Origin: Bacillota bacterium
GTDB taxonomy: Bacteria; Bacillota; Bacilli; Paenibacillales; Paenibacillaceae
NCBI GenBank assembly: GCA_023460795.1
Contig: JAEWPC010000080.1
Coordinates: 1-64,000, forward strand
Length of the DNA stretch: 64,000 nucleotides
Direction: 5' to 3'
This document shows positions 25,122 through 33,970 of this stretch, one piece after another (positions within the stretch are counted from its first letter, which is position 1; each line of letters starts with the position of its first letter). The translations under genes and the position numbers were made by a program. The notes beneath the pieces were generated by a model. It did not search any database. It saw only the letters and a list, made by a program, of their open reading frames with translations, and was not told the DNA's origin.

Positions 25122-26399
25122 CTACTCTTCTTCCCGCAGCAGCGACCCCGACAGCTCCATCGCTTGGCGAATCCACTCGGCCCTCTCTCCGTGGCTTCGC
25201 GAATCGATCCAGTTACGCAGGCTCAGCTGCTTCCGCAGCGAGTCCAGCGACTCCTTGAACAGCGTCAATGACTGTTCCTCGTCTTCCGATGCTTCCAAGC
25301 CGACTCGCAGCAACTCGCCGACGAACCCGTCCTCCTCCGCTTCGGTTTCAAGCCTCCTCTTGCCGCTTGACCGTATCGAGAGCGATTCCAGCCACAACCA
25401 ATCGCCTTCCGCGCCGTCCGGCAAGCCGGTCCAATCCCGAAGCTCCGTCAGCCATTCTTCCGCAACCGAAGGCTCAATCAGCCGCTCATGAAGCGCTCCG
25501 CGGCCTTCCAGCCTGAGCCTGGCGACGACGGGACGTCCTTCCGACGACGCGCGCAGCTCGTCCACGGTCTCAAGCAGCTTATCCTTCAACGCTTGCTCGC
25601 TCTCGATGCCTTCGATGGAGACGACGGCCTCCTGCCATAACGCGTCCGCAACGTCGAGGAACCTCATCCCTACTTCTCCGGTCGCGGATACCTTGACGAC
25701 ATATGCGCCTTTGCCGCCCGTCTCGCGGATGCTGCGCCCTTGCAGGTTGCCGGAATAGACGACGTGAGGATATTCGTGCAGCACGCGCCGATGATGGACG
25801 TGCCCTAGCGCCCAGTAGTCGAAGCCAGAGGCAACGAGCTCCTCGAGCCGGCAAGGCGCGTAATTGTCGTGAGCGGGATCGCCGTCGACGTTGGCATGAA
25901 GCACCGCGATATGGAACGCTGCGCCTTCCTTCTTCTCGAAGCGAAGCGCCAGATTATCGGTCACCGCCGCGTTCGGATAAGAGATCCCGTACACGTGCGC
26001 CGCAACTTCTCCGTTTCGCGTATGGGCAGGCAGGCAGCTCACCTCGTCCGAACCGAACACAAAGAAGCCCGGAGGCGGGTCCAGCTTCGCCTGGCGTCCG
26101 CTCTCCGGGTCGTGGTTGCCGTGAACGGCGAACACTTCGATGCCGTGCTCGGTTAATTCCGCTATCGATCGCTGCAGCCTTAGCTGCGCGCGAAGCGAAC
26201 GGTCAGCCGCGTCGTACAGGTCGCCCGAGAGGACGATGAAGTCGGCTTTCTCCCGCTTCGCCGCGTCTACCAATCCCCGCAGCGCGACGAACGCCGCTTC
26301 GCGCAGCCGTTCGCGCACGGCATCGGGTGCTTTGGCTAAACTTCTAAAGGGGCTGCCCAGATGCAAATCCGCCGCATGAATGAACGTAAAAGGAACCAT
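25122..26399 (-). CDS. yhaO: YhaO-type metallophosphoesterase (SbcD/Mre11-like nuclease)
   Basis: DNA repair exonuclease subunit of 425 residues. The calcineurin-like phosphoesterase core shows all metal motifs: HAADLHLGSPF (residues 8-18), VLSGDLYD, VHGNHDPE, AVLHANVDGD and WALGHVHHR. A C-terminal region of about 150 residues is the YhaO-specific cap. GGGGGGCGGAG precedes the ATG. It is cotranscribed with yhaN, as in Bacillus, and follows a glycosyltransferase gene by 22 bases, which looks like operon membership by proximity rather than by function. Confidence 0.9.
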   Translation of the reverse strand: MVPFTFIHAADLHLGSPFRSLAKAPDAVRERLREAAFVALRGLVDAAKREKADFIVLSGDLYDAADRSLRAQLRLQRSIAELTEHGIEVFAVHGNHDPESGRQAKLDPPPGFFVFGSDEVSCLPAHTRNGEVAAHVYGISYPNAAVTDNLALRFEKKEGAAFHIAVLHANVDGDPAHDNYAPCRLEELVASGFDYWALGHVHHRRVLHEYPHVVYSGNLQGRSIRETGGKGAYVVKVSATGEVGMRFLDVADALWQEAVVSIEGIESEQALKDKLLETVDELRASSEGRPVVARLRLEGRGALHERLIEPSVAEEWLTELRDWTGLPDGAEGDWLWLESLSIRSSGKRRLETEAEEDGFVGELLRVGLEASEDEEQSLTLFKESLDSLRKQLSLRNWIDSRSHGERAEWIRQAMELSGSLLREEE

Positions 26400-26421
26400 C
26401 GCGGCTCCGCCCCCCTTGTCG

Positions 26422-27561
26422 TTATCCGTTCGTCTCTGGTTGAAACGACGTATAAATTCGTTTCAATTGGCCGATGACGCGGTTAAGCGAATACGTCTTC
26501 ACCGCTTTGTTCCAACCGGCTCTAGCCATCTCGTACCGGAAATGCGGATCGTTGATGACTTTCTCGAGCGCGTCCGCGAGCTTAACCGGATCCTCCGACG
26601 GCACGAGAAGCCCGTTGACGCCGTCCTGGATCTGCTCGGCGATTCCGCCTACGTTCGTGCCGACAAGCGCAAGCAAGCAAAGCGCGGCTTCCGCGAATAC
26701 CGAACCGAACGACTCCGCGCGGGACGGCAGCACGAACACGTCGAAGAATGGAATCATCTCTTCCGGATGCAGCATGTAACCGTAGAATATCGTGTCGTCG
26801 TAAATGCCGAGTTGCTGGGACAGCTGCTCGAGCTCTTCCCGGGCCGGGCCGTCTCCGATCAGGTGCAAGACGAAAGGCAGTCCGCGCTTCCTCAGCTCCG
26901 CGCAAGCCTTCAGCAGAATATCCAAGCCTTTCGCGGGAACGAGCCGGCAGACGGACACGAGCTGCGTCACCTCGTTGTCGTGCGGGATCGGCTTGAAGCG
27001 CCGTTCGTCGTAGCCGTTCGGAATGACCTCGATCCGCTCCGGGTGCTTCATATAGCCGCCCATATATTGGGCGAACGACTTGGACACCGTCAGCATGCGG
27101 TTCATCTTATGCTCCAGCTCGCCGTAGATCGCCGTCAAGAACCGATGCTCCGGACCGCCTTCGGCGATTCTGCCGTTCAGGATGAGCTCCTTCTCGAAAC
27201 TCGAGTGCACGGTCATCAGGATCGGCGTATCCGCGTAGCAACGCTTCATCGCTAGCGCGGCGATCGGATGATGCGCGTGAATCAAGTCGTATTGCTGATT
27301 GGCGAGGCGCAGCTTCACCCACCATACGTAATCCTTGAACGTCTGAATATATTTATCCACGATCGGATGCCCCGCGTACTGCTTCCAATCGAATGTCTCG
27401 AACTCGATGTCTTCGTTGCCTTTATTGCGGATTCGTTTCGGCAGCGAGAATAGCTCCATCTCCCAGCCCAGCTTACGGAACCGCTCCCCGATGTGGGGCA
27501 CCATGGACGAGACGCCTCCCGGTTGTTCCGGAGGGAAAAATAGCGCCTGCAGGATGTTCAA
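26422..27561 (-). CDS. Glycosyltransferase family 4
   Basis: GT-B fold retaining glycosyltransferase of 379 residues, with no membrane segment. The N-terminal half shows PPEQPGGVSSMVPHIGERF, the donor half VSVCRLVPAKGLDILLKACAEL and LIGDGPAREELE, then LPSRAESFGSVFAEAALC with the two glutamates of the EX7E motif. The start is TTG at 27561, eight bases after GAGGAGG. It heads the group with yhaO and yhaN. The acceptor is unknown; spore or surface polysaccharide is possible but unsupported. The Pro of the usual G-x-P-V after the second Glu is replaced (CLLALVGTNVGG). Confidence 0.85.
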   Translation of the reverse strand: MNILQALFFPPEQPGGVSSMVPHIGERFRKLGWEMELFSLPKRIRNKGNEDIEFETFDWKQYAGHPIVDKYIQTFKDYVWWVKLRLANQQYDLIHAHHPIAALAMKRCYADTPILMTVHSSFEKELILNGRIAEGGPEHRFLTAIYGELEHKMNRMLTVSKSFAQYMGGYMKHPERIEVIPNGYDERRFKPIPHDNEVTQLVSVCRLVPAKGLDILLKACAELRKRGLPFVLHLIGDGPAREELEQLSQQLGIYDDTIFYGYMLHPEEMIPFFDVFVLPSRAESFGSVFAEAALCLLALVGTNVGGIAEQIQDGVNGLLVPSEDPVKLADALEKVINDPHFRYEMARAGWNKAVKTYSLNRVIGQLKRIYTSFQPETNG

Positions 27562-27712
27562 GGGCGATTCCTCCTCTTTCGTAGGTCTAAACCAATTCTA
27601 GGGCTAAATCCCTATCTACTTTCTCTATCAGAACCTCTAAAATAGTTTATTATAGAAACACATGTTCTGCAACAAGCATAACGGATTTCGGACGACCTTA
27701 AAGGAGCCGCCT

Positions 27713-28882
27713 ATGGACCAGCCCATGCACACGATCGACATCTCAGGCCAGTTTTTCACGTCGGCGATCACCGTCGTAATCGTCGGACTCATGCTCTTCA
27801 TGTCCTACCGGCTACAAGGCAGCAACCGCAGGCAAGCTTTCCGGTCGCTGCTCGTCTCGCTCGTCATTATACTGATTTATAATGTGCTTCAGCTTGCGAT
27901 CGCGATAGACGCCGCCGAGCAGACGGCATGGATAGGGTTCGGCGGCAAGCTACTACAAGTATATGCGTTCATCGTCATCAATTTCGCGGTATTCGAACTG
28001 TACCATCGACGCAGGCCGCGGACCCGACTGTGGTTCTTCGGCTTGCTCGTACTCGCCACGCTGATCGGATTCGCGGATTTCATGCCGGACGCGCCGGCGT
28101 ACGCTTCCGGATTGCCGGTCGATATGCGCTCCACGCCTATTCTTGATGGGTATATGCTGTTATTGTCGCCGCTGTTCGCGCTCATGTTCGCGCCGGTCAT
28201 CGGACAGCCCCGCAAATATTTGGCGTCCTTGTTCATCGCGTTCGGATCGCAGCTGACGACGATCATCGGCGCGTTCGGCTTCTCCGTGGCCCACGATTAC
28301 GGTTCGTTTACCGGGTTTCTGTCGGTTGTCTACTACTGCCTATTATTCTTCTTGCTGTTCGAGCGCGTCGTCGAACTGCTTCAGTCCGTCTATCGTTCTT
28401 CGATAACGGATGGGCTAACGAATTTATACAACCGCCGATACTTCATGGGCAAGCTGGAGCAGCTCGTACGCTCCGGTCGTCCGCACGGCGTCATCTTCTG
28501 CGATATCGACAACTTCAAGCGTCTGAACGATACGCACGGGCATCATAAGGCCGACCTGGTGCTCAAGCAGGTCGCCGCGATACTGACCGACGAAACCGAA
28601 GGCGTCGGTCTTGCGGGACGCTACGGCGGCGAGGAGCTCGTCGCGATCGTCGCGGGGCCGGTGAGCACGCTGCTCTCCACTGCCGAATCGATACGCGCAC
28701 GCACGGAGAAGGAAAGCCTCGTCACGGTCAGCGTCGGCGTACGCTTCTACGAGCCGAGTCTGACGGCCGAGGCCCTCATGAAGGACGCGGACCAAGCGAT
28801 GTATTACAGCAAGACGAACGGCAAAAACCGCGTCACCGATTTCGCGAAGCTGAAGGGTACGGACAGCGCCACAACCGGATAA
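27713..28882 (+). CDS. Membrane diguanylate cyclase (GGDEF)
   Basis: Makes c-di-GMP from two GTP. The start at 27713 (AAAGGAG seven bases upstream) gives 389 residues: about six N-terminal membrane helices (residues 10-200) and a C-terminal GGDEF domain with FCDIDNFKRLNDTHGHHKAD and an intact active-site loop RYGGEEL. No EAL domain is attached, and no RxxD inhibitory site is seen five residues before GGEEL, so product inhibition may be weak. A six-helix sensor of this type is common in Paenibacillus. It is monocistronic. Confidence 0.92.
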   Translation: MDQPMHTIDISGQFFTSAITVVIVGLMLFMSYRLQGSNRRQAFRSLLVSLVIILIYNVLQLAIAIDAAEQTAWIGFGGKLLQVYAFIVINFAVFELYHRRRPRTRLWFFGLLVLATLIGFADFMPDAPAYASGLPVDMRSTPILDGYMLLLSPLFALMFAPVIGQPRKYLASLFIAFGSQLTTIIGAFGFSVAHDYGSFTGFLSVVYYCLLFFLLFERVVELLQSVYRSSITDGLTNLYNRRYFMGKLEQLVRSGRPHGVIFCDIDNFKRLNDTHGHHKADLVLKQVAAILTDETEGVGLAGRYGGEELVAIVAGPVSTLLSTAESIRARTEKESLVTVSVGVRFYEPSLTAEALMKDADQAMYYSKTNGKNRVTDFAKLKGTDSATTG

Positions 28883-29048
28883 AGCCGCTGCCCGAGACGT
28901 TTGCCCAAAATCAAATGCCACGGGGTAAATGTCCAATCGGCTACCCGCCTTCTTCATAATATAAGTGTAGACCGAGGCAAGGGACACCCCATAAGGGAAC
29001 CTGAACCCCGGCAACCTACAACATTATGTTCATGAAGGAGGAGTTTGC

Positions 29049-29141
29049 ATGTCCGGTGTAGTCGGCGGTTACTATGCATCGGCAGCCTTCGTGCTGGTCC
29101 TGTTCATTCTGCTTGTCATCATCCTCAAAGCAGGTTACTGA
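29049..29141 (+). CDS. YjcZ-family small sporulation membrane protein
   Basis: A 30-residue protein, MSGVVGGYYAS followed by one helix AFVLVLFILLVIILKAGY. The last 15 residues are identical to the family member at 12.77 kb. AAGGAGGAG precedes the ATG by five bases. The 166 bases before it contain a GC-rich foldable stretch (see findings). A hairpin terminator follows. Confidence 0.88.
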   Translation: MSGVVGGYYASAAFVLVLFILLVIILKAGY

Positions 29142-29174
29142 GTTCGGGGCAAAACTCCGACCAGCCTTGCTTGA

Positions 29175-29208
29175 AGCAAGTCCGGCGTGCGCTGGCTTGC
29201 TTTTTTTT
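29175..29208 (+). terminator. Terminator of the second yjcZ gene
   Basis: AGCAAG and CTTGCT close a GC-rich hairpin followed by eight T. Confidence 0.8.
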
Positions 29209-30073
29209 ATGGCCCTGCGGACAAGCTTTCCTTCCGGTAATTGCGAAGGCTGTCCACTTCTTGTTCGCTCAGCTCTCTCCACTCCCCTGGCGCCAGAGCG
29301 GCGTCCAGCGTCAGCGGCCCCATGGAAACCCGGCGAAGATATAGCACTTTTTTGCCTACGGCCTCGAACATTCTTTTCACCTGATGAAATTTGCCTTCGT
29401 GGATCGTCAGTTCAATCCAATTTAGCGTTTGCTTCGTATAATCGGGTGTAAGATTTCGACGCGCGAGCTGAACCGCCGCCCTCAGCTCCTCGATCAATGG
29501 ATCGGAATCGGAGGTGGATGCTCCTAGAGCCTCGGAAGCGTTCGAGGCAGCAGCCAATACTTGCAACTGCGCCGGCATCGTTACATAACCGTCGTCCAAC
29601 GTTACGCCATGCTCGAAAGCCTCGGCGTCCGAGGCGCCGACGTATCCGGCTACGAGCGCGCGATACGTCTTCGGCACGTGTTTCTTCGGCGACAATAACT
29701 CGTGAGCCAGCTTGCCGTCATTCGTCAGCAGGAGCAAACCTTCAGTGTCTTTATCCAGTCGCCCAACCGGAAAAGGAGACATTACCGTCACGTCCGTGTC
29801 AAGCAGATCGAGCACGGTGCGATCCCGGTTGTCCTCGGTCGCCGATACGACGCCCGCAGGTTTATGTAGCATCACGTAGACGGTGTCCCGGTATTGAATC
29901 GTCTCGCCGTCAAGCGTCACGATGTCGGCTTGCGGATTGATTTGCATGCCCGGGTCTTTAGCACGCTGGCCATTCACGGTTACGGCGCCTTGCTTTACGA
30001 GCAGCTTAATGCCGCTTCTCGTGCCGTACCCGAGGTTTCCTAGCATTTTATCGAGCCTGATCGTTGATTTCAT
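29207..30073 (-). CDS. Pseudouridine synthase, RsuA/RluB family
   Basis: Isomerises a specific uridine in rRNA, probably 16S. Residues 1-60 are an S4 RNA-binding domain (TIRLDKMLGNLGYGTRSGIKL). The catalytic domain has FPVGRLDKDTEGLLLLTNDG with the catalytic Asp, PKTYRALVAGY and EGKFHQVKRMFEAVG. The length of about 288 is longer than the 240 usual for YtzG-type members because of an insertion, GASTSDSDPLIEELR, near residues 185-200. The start at 30073 follows GGAGG by 11 bases. It is transcribed toward the yjcZ terminator. Confidence 0.9.
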   Translation of the reverse strand: MKSTIRLDKMLGNLGYGTRSGIKLLVKQGAVTVNGQRAKDPGMQINPQADIVTLDGETIQYRDTVYVMLHKPAGVVSATEDNRDRTVLDLLDTDVTVMSPFPVGRLDKDTEGLLLLTNDGKLAHELLSPKKHVPKTYRALVAGYVGASDAEAFEHGVTLDDGYVTMPAQLQVLAAASNASEALGASTSDSDPLIEELRAAVQLARRNLTPDYTKQTLNWIELTIHEGKFHQVKRMFEAVGKKVLYLRRVSMGPLTLDAALAPGEWRELSEQEVDSLRNYRKESLSAGP

Positions 30074-30243
30074 TCGAGCACCCGCCTCCATATCTCCCCA
30101 CGCGCAAGTTGGGGCAGTTTCATGTCAAAGTGTCGCGTCCCATTTTGATACCTGGCAAGATCAAGTATAATGTAGGAAAGATGGGGACGCTTGTCCTTGC
30201 TGCTTCGTCCATAATCATAACGGATAGATGGGGGTACTGCTTG

Positions 30244-30744
30244 ATGAAAGCTAAAAATTTATCGATTTTCTTGGGCATTCTTGTCGTTCTTATCGTAGGC
30301 TTGGTCGTGATCAACAATTTGGGCAAGGATACCGTATACGGAATGCCGTCCAATAAGCTGTATCCCGAGACCCGGGCGCTGCTCAAGGACCCGAACTACA
30401 ACAATATTATCATTCCGGACGACTTAGATCGAATGATCGCGGACAAGAAGAGCTTCTTCGTCTATTACTTCTCCGCGACGTGTCCGCATTGCAAATGGAC
30501 GACGCCTCAACTGAAGCCGCTCGCGGACGAGCTCGGCATTAACTTGCACCAGTTCAACCTGCTCGAGTTCCAGAATTATTTCGCCCAGATGAATATCCAA
30601 GCGACGCCTACGCTCGTTTACTACAAAGACGGGGTCGAGGCGGCCAGAATGCAAGGCGGCTTGAAGGAAGGGAACGCCGACGGATATACGCTCGACGACT
30701 TCCGGAAGTTTTTCAACGAACATAAGCCTGACGGCAACGATTGA
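30244..30744 (+). CDS. Membrane-anchored thioredoxin-like protein (CPHC)
   Basis: Extracytoplasmic thiol-disulfide protein of 166 residues. An N-terminal helix (residues 5-25, SIFLGILVVLIVGLVVI) anchors it, and the thioredoxin fold carries YFSATCPHCKWTTPQL with the active-site CPHC, then IQATPTLVYYKDG with the cis-Pro. CPHC is the DsbA-type dipeptide, which suggests an oxidase rather than a reductase. GGGGG lies about nine bases upstream. The gene for a Cys-rich lipoprotein follows after 32 bases, a likely substrate or partner. Confidence 0.88.
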   Translation: MKAKNLSIFLGILVVLIVGLVVINNLGKDTVYGMPSNKLYPETRALLKDPNYNNIIIPDDLDRMIADKKSFFVYYFSATCPHCKWTTPQLKPLADELGINLHQFNLLEFQNYFAQMNIQATPTLVYYKDGVEAARMQGGLKEGNADGYTLDDFRKFFNEHKPDGND

Positions 30745-30776
30745 CCCACGCCGAGCAAGGAAGGAGATAACGAAGA

Positions 30777-31244
30777 ATGAAAGCCAAATGGTTGCTTGCT
30801 TTGCCTGCGGCGGTGCTGACATGCGGCATCGCGCTCGTCGCCTGCGGCGGCGGAAACGGCGGAGATTCGCATGAAGCGCATGCGCACAACGGCGAGAAAT
30901 GGGAGCTCAAAGCGACGTACGCGGATATGCCGGCCTTCCTTGGGAATTTCACGGATCGTACAAAGCATCTGTATTCGATCGTCGGAGATTACGAGGCGAT
31001 TATGAAGACGGTCCACTGCTACTGCGGATGCATGGAGTACGAGGACGACGCGCATGATTCGTTATACCGCTGCTATGTGGCCAGCAAATCCGAGGAAGGC
31101 GTCACTTGGACCGACCATAGCGCCCTATGCGGGATTTGCACCGATGAATTGGCTAGTATCGAGCAATGGTCTCAAGAAGGCAAATCCGCCGACGAGATTA
31201 ACCAGTTGATCGAGGAGCATTACAACCCGAACTATAATGCGTAA
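30777..31244 (+). CDS. CYCGC-motif lipoprotein
   Basis: A 155-residue lipoprotein with lipobox LVAC (Cys23) and a His/Gly-rich stretch just after it (DSHEAHAHNGEKW). The mature part carries HCYCGCMEYE, a variant of the PCYCGC motif that names its Firmicutes family, then YRCYV and a third cysteine pair, CGICTDE. Cysteines and histidines this close together suggest metal binding or a redox role at the membrane surface. It is coupled with the membrane thioredoxin upstream. The biological role of the family is not established. Confidence 0.85.
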   Translation: MKAKWLLALPAAVLTCGIALVACGGGNGGDSHEAHAHNGEKWELKATYADMPAFLGNFTDRTKHLYSIVGDYEAIMKTVHCYCGCMEYEDDAHDSLYRCYVASKSEEGVTWTDHSALCGICTDELASIEQWSQEGKSADEINQLIEEHYNPNYNA

Positions 31245-31251
31245 TAAGAAA

Positions 31252-31286
31252 GGAACGAGGGCGGTTGATCGCTCTCGTTCCTTTTT
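31252..31286. terminator. Bidirectional terminator
   Basis: GGAACGAG and CTCGTTCC with an inner GCG/CGC pairing, followed by TTTTTT, between convergent genes. Confidence 0.85.
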
Positions 31287-31288
31287 TA

Positions 31289-31744
31289 CTACAGTCCACT
31301 CTCATCCGAGTCGCTCTCCAGGCGTCTACGCTCTTCCCACGCTGCGACGTCCCTGATGAGCTGCTCGTCCAATACAACCACCTCGAACGCTTGAAACGGG
31401 GCGTCCGCAGGTCTTGCAGCCAACGCAGAGAGAGACGCCGTCAGATCCGCCCTCAGCTTGGCGAGATCTAGTCCAAGAGCGACTTCCGCATACGCCGACA
31501 GCTTAACCAGCGCCGCCTCCATCAGCTTGACCGCACCCGTAAAGTTGTCGTTGTGCCAGTGGTGCAGACCGACCGCCGCCTGCAGGAGCCCCTGCAGAAG
31601 CGGATGCCGGCCTTCCTCCAGCCACAGCTCCTCCATCACTTCATGGCATTCGAAATAGTCCCGATCCGCATTGAAATAGGAGATGAACGCCAGATAGCGC
31701 TCATCTCCCTGAACCGCCGCAAGTCCGAAGACGTCTCTCCCCAT
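31289..31744 (-). CDS. DUF309 family protein
   Basis: A 151-residue helical protein with the DUF309 signature: YFNADRDYFECHEVMEELWLEE followed by LLQGLLQAAVGLHHWHNDNFTGA. The HxxxE and HHxH patterns suggest a metal site, but no enzyme activity is known for the family. GGGAGG precedes the ATG. It follows relQ on the same strand by 22 bases and is probably cotranscribed. Confidence 0.88.
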   Translation of the reverse strand: MGRDVFGLAAVQGDERYLAFISYFNADRDYFECHEVMEELWLEEGRHPLLQGLLQAAVGLHHWHNDNFTGAVKLMEAALVKLSAYAEVALGLDLAKLRADLTASLSALAARPADAPFQAFEVVVLDEQLIRDVAAWEERRRLESDSDESGL

Positions 31745-31766
31745 GCAGCCTCCCGCCTCTCTAGGC

Positions 31767-32570
31767 TCAGCTCTGTCCGCTCTTGCCGGCGCGATCGAGC
31801 GCGCCTTGGATCTCCGAGGACAGCTCCTTGATTCCCCACACGTCGTCTTGCTCCCAAAGCTCGTTGAACCGGAGCTGGAACTGCGCCGCCTCCCGTACCC
31901 TGCGGAAAAAATACAGCTCTTGGATCGCGTTCAGCACCTTATGGACGATAATCGAGCTTTCTTCGAAATCTTGCTGTGCCTCGACGATTTCCTGCCGAAT
32001 GCTGGACATCTCCAGATCGAGCTGCGTCGCGGCTTCCGCCGCTTTGCGAAGCCGTTCCCTCACGTGCTCGGGCAATTGGTCCTTATATTTATAGTTCAGT
32101 GAATGCTCGATCGTCGCCCAGAAATTCATGCCAAGCGTGCGGATTTGAATTTCCGCGAGCACGGGCTTCGAACCGAGCGACGTCTGAACCGGATATTCCA
32201 CGATCAGATGAAAGCTGCGATAGCCGCTTTCTTTGAAGTTCGTAATATAATCCTTCTCGTAGACGAGAACGAGGTCTTTACGTTGGCGTATGAGGTCGGC
32301 CACCCGATAGATATCGTCGACGAACTGGCACATGATCCGGATGCCCGCGATATCCTCGATGCCTAGTTCTATACGATCGAGCGGAACGGAAAGCTTGCGC
32401 GCTTTCTGCAGTATGCTCGATATCCGCTTGACTCGTCCCGTGACGAACTCGATCGGCGCATATTCGTCTCGCGCTTTAAGCTCGGAACGCAGCGATTTCA
32501 ACTTCACCTTCAGCTCTTCTACCGCCTGCTGATAGGGCAGCAGAAACTTCCCCCAGTCCCTTCCATCCAT
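31767..32570 (-). CDS. relQ: Small alarmone synthetase RelQ (GTP pyrophosphokinase)
   Basis: Synthesises (p)ppGpp from ATP and GDP/GTP. This single-domain RelA/SpoT protein of about 267 residues lacks the hydrolase and regulatory domains. Motifs include RVKRISSILQKARK, the metal-binding GIEDIAGIRIMCQF, KDYITNFKESGYRSFHLIV, and AEIQIRTLGMNFWATIEHSLNYKY with the catalytic Glu. The length and a C-terminal helical extension match RelQ/YjbM rather than RelP. Two adjacent ATG codons (32573 and 32570) are possible starts, five and eight bases after AAGGAGG. It lies downstream of pyrD and upstream of the DUF309 gene. Confidence 0.9.
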   Translation of the reverse strand: MDGRDWGKFLLPYQQAVEELKVKLKSLRSELKARDEYAPIEFVTGRVKRISSILQKARKLSVPLDRIELGIEDIAGIRIMCQFVDDIYRVADLIRQRKDLVLVYEKDYITNFKESGYRSFHLIVEYPVQTSLGSKPVLAEIQIRTLGMNFWATIEHSLNYKYKDQLPEHVRERLRKAAEAATQLDLEMSSIRQEIVEAQQDFEESSIIVHKVLNAIQELYFFRRVREAAQFQLRFNELWEQDDVWGIKELSSEIQGALDRAGKSGQS

Positions 32571-32625
32571 CATCGGCACCTCCTTTTCCTTCCTGCGACG
32601 CGCCGCTAAGCCGCGGCGGCGAATT

Positions 32626-33720
32626 CTACCGATGATCGGCTCCCACGGCTTGCGCTATGCGCGAGAAACCGTCCTGCTTCAGCCGCTTAAGCAAGCCCTG
32701 CTGAATCGACTTTAGAACGCCCGGCCCTCTATAGATGAGCGCCGTGTATACTTCTACAAGGCTCGCGCCGGCCCGGATTTTATCGTAAGCGTCGTCCGCC
32801 GTGAAGATGCCGCCCGAACCGATAATCGGAAGCTTGCCTTGCGTTAGAGAGTAGATCGTCCGGATCACTTCGGTCGATCTTTCGGTCAGCGGTCGGCCGC
32901 TCATGCCGCCCGTCTCGCTTCGGTTCACATGCGTAAGCCCGTCGCGGCCGATCGTCGTATTCGTGGCAATGATGCCGGACATGCCGCTCAACTGAATCGC
33001 TTCCGCCATGTAAGCGAGCTGATCGTCCGTATTGTCCGGCGCGATCTTAACCAGTATCGGCTTGGGCAGTCCGCCGTGACGCTCCGCTTGCTTGCCCATC
33101 TCGTCCTTGACCGCGTCGAGCAGCGTCCGAAGCTCGTCGCCATGCTGAAGCGCGCGAAGATCCGGCGTGTTCGGCGAGCTGATGTTCACGACGAAAAAGT
33201 CGCCATGAAGATACAGCTTCCTCACGCATTCGCGATAATCGTCCGCCGCGTTCTCGTTAGGCGTAACTTTATTTTTCCCAATATTGACCGCAAGCGGAAT
33301 CCGGCGTCTTGGCAGCTTCGCCAGCCGCTCCACCATGGCGTCCGCCCCTTCGTTGTTGAAGCCCATCCGGTTGATCAGCGCTTCATCCGGAGGCAAGCGG
33401 AAGAGCCGCGGCAGCTCGTTGCCGGCTTGCGCCTTCGGCGTTACCGTTCCTACCTCCATGAACGACAAGCCGACTCGCGAGAATCCGGTGACCGCCTTCG
33501 CGTTTTTATCCAACCCGGCGGCTAGACCTACGGGGTGCTTGAAATGGAGCCCGAACAAGTCTACGGCCAATTCCGGCTTAACGCTCGTCCCCCAGATCGC
33601 GGAGAGCAGCGCGGGAATGCCCGGCACTTTGGCGGCAGTTCCCATACCGTCGATAATCAGATGATGCGCGGCTTCGGGGTCCATGCGGAATAAGAACGAT
33701 TTGGCCATTTTGTACAACAA
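32626..33720 (-). CDS. pyrD: Dihydroorotate dehydrogenase (quinone), class 2
   Basis: Oxidises dihydroorotate to orotate in pyrimidine synthesis, passing electrons to quinone. The class 2 N-terminal membrane-association helices are present (FLFRMDPEAAHHLIIDGM). Motifs include HPVGLAAGLDKNAKA, VNISSPNTPDLRALQ, IATNTTIGR and LPIIGSGGIFTADDAYDKI; Ser in NISSPNT is the catalytic base expected for class 2. I chose TTG at 33720, which gives the normal beginning MLYKMAKSFLFRMDPE and has GAAGGGA about 11 bases upstream. Class 2 enzymes are less common in Firmicutes than the PyrDB type. Confidence 0.88.
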   Translation of the reverse strand: MLYKMAKSFLFRMDPEAAHHLIIDGMGTAAKVPGIPALLSAIWGTSVKPELAVDLFGLHFKHPVGLAAGLDKNAKAVTGFSRVGLSFMEVGTVTPKAQAGNELPRLFRLPPDEALINRMGFNNEGADAMVERLAKLPRRRIPLAVNIGKNKVTPNENAADDYRECVRKLYLHGDFFVVNISSPNTPDLRALQHGDELRTLLDAVKDEMGKQAERHGGLPKPILVKIAPDNTDDQLAYMAEAIQLSGMSGIIATNTTIGRDGLTHVNRSETGGMSGRPLTERSTEVIRTIYSLTQGKLPIIGSGGIFTADDAYDKIRAGASLVEVYTALIYRGPGVLKSIQQGLLKRLKQDGFSRIAQAVGADHR

Positions 33721-33970
33721 CGAATTCAACGTCCCTTCAATGATAAGTAGCGCGAAAGATGAACATCCATTGGATATAAGAACACAACCTTCGGCTACCA
33801 GTTTAGCCTTTTCCCAGGCAAAAGAAAAGGGCGTTACGCCCAATCGCCCAATCTCGGATATCCTTCTTTGAAAATCGCGCGCATAACGTAGGCTTGTCTG
33901 GCCTTTTACGACGAAAACGATTACAATGAGGGCATAGAAATTGAACTAATCGATGAGAGGTTGATGAACA

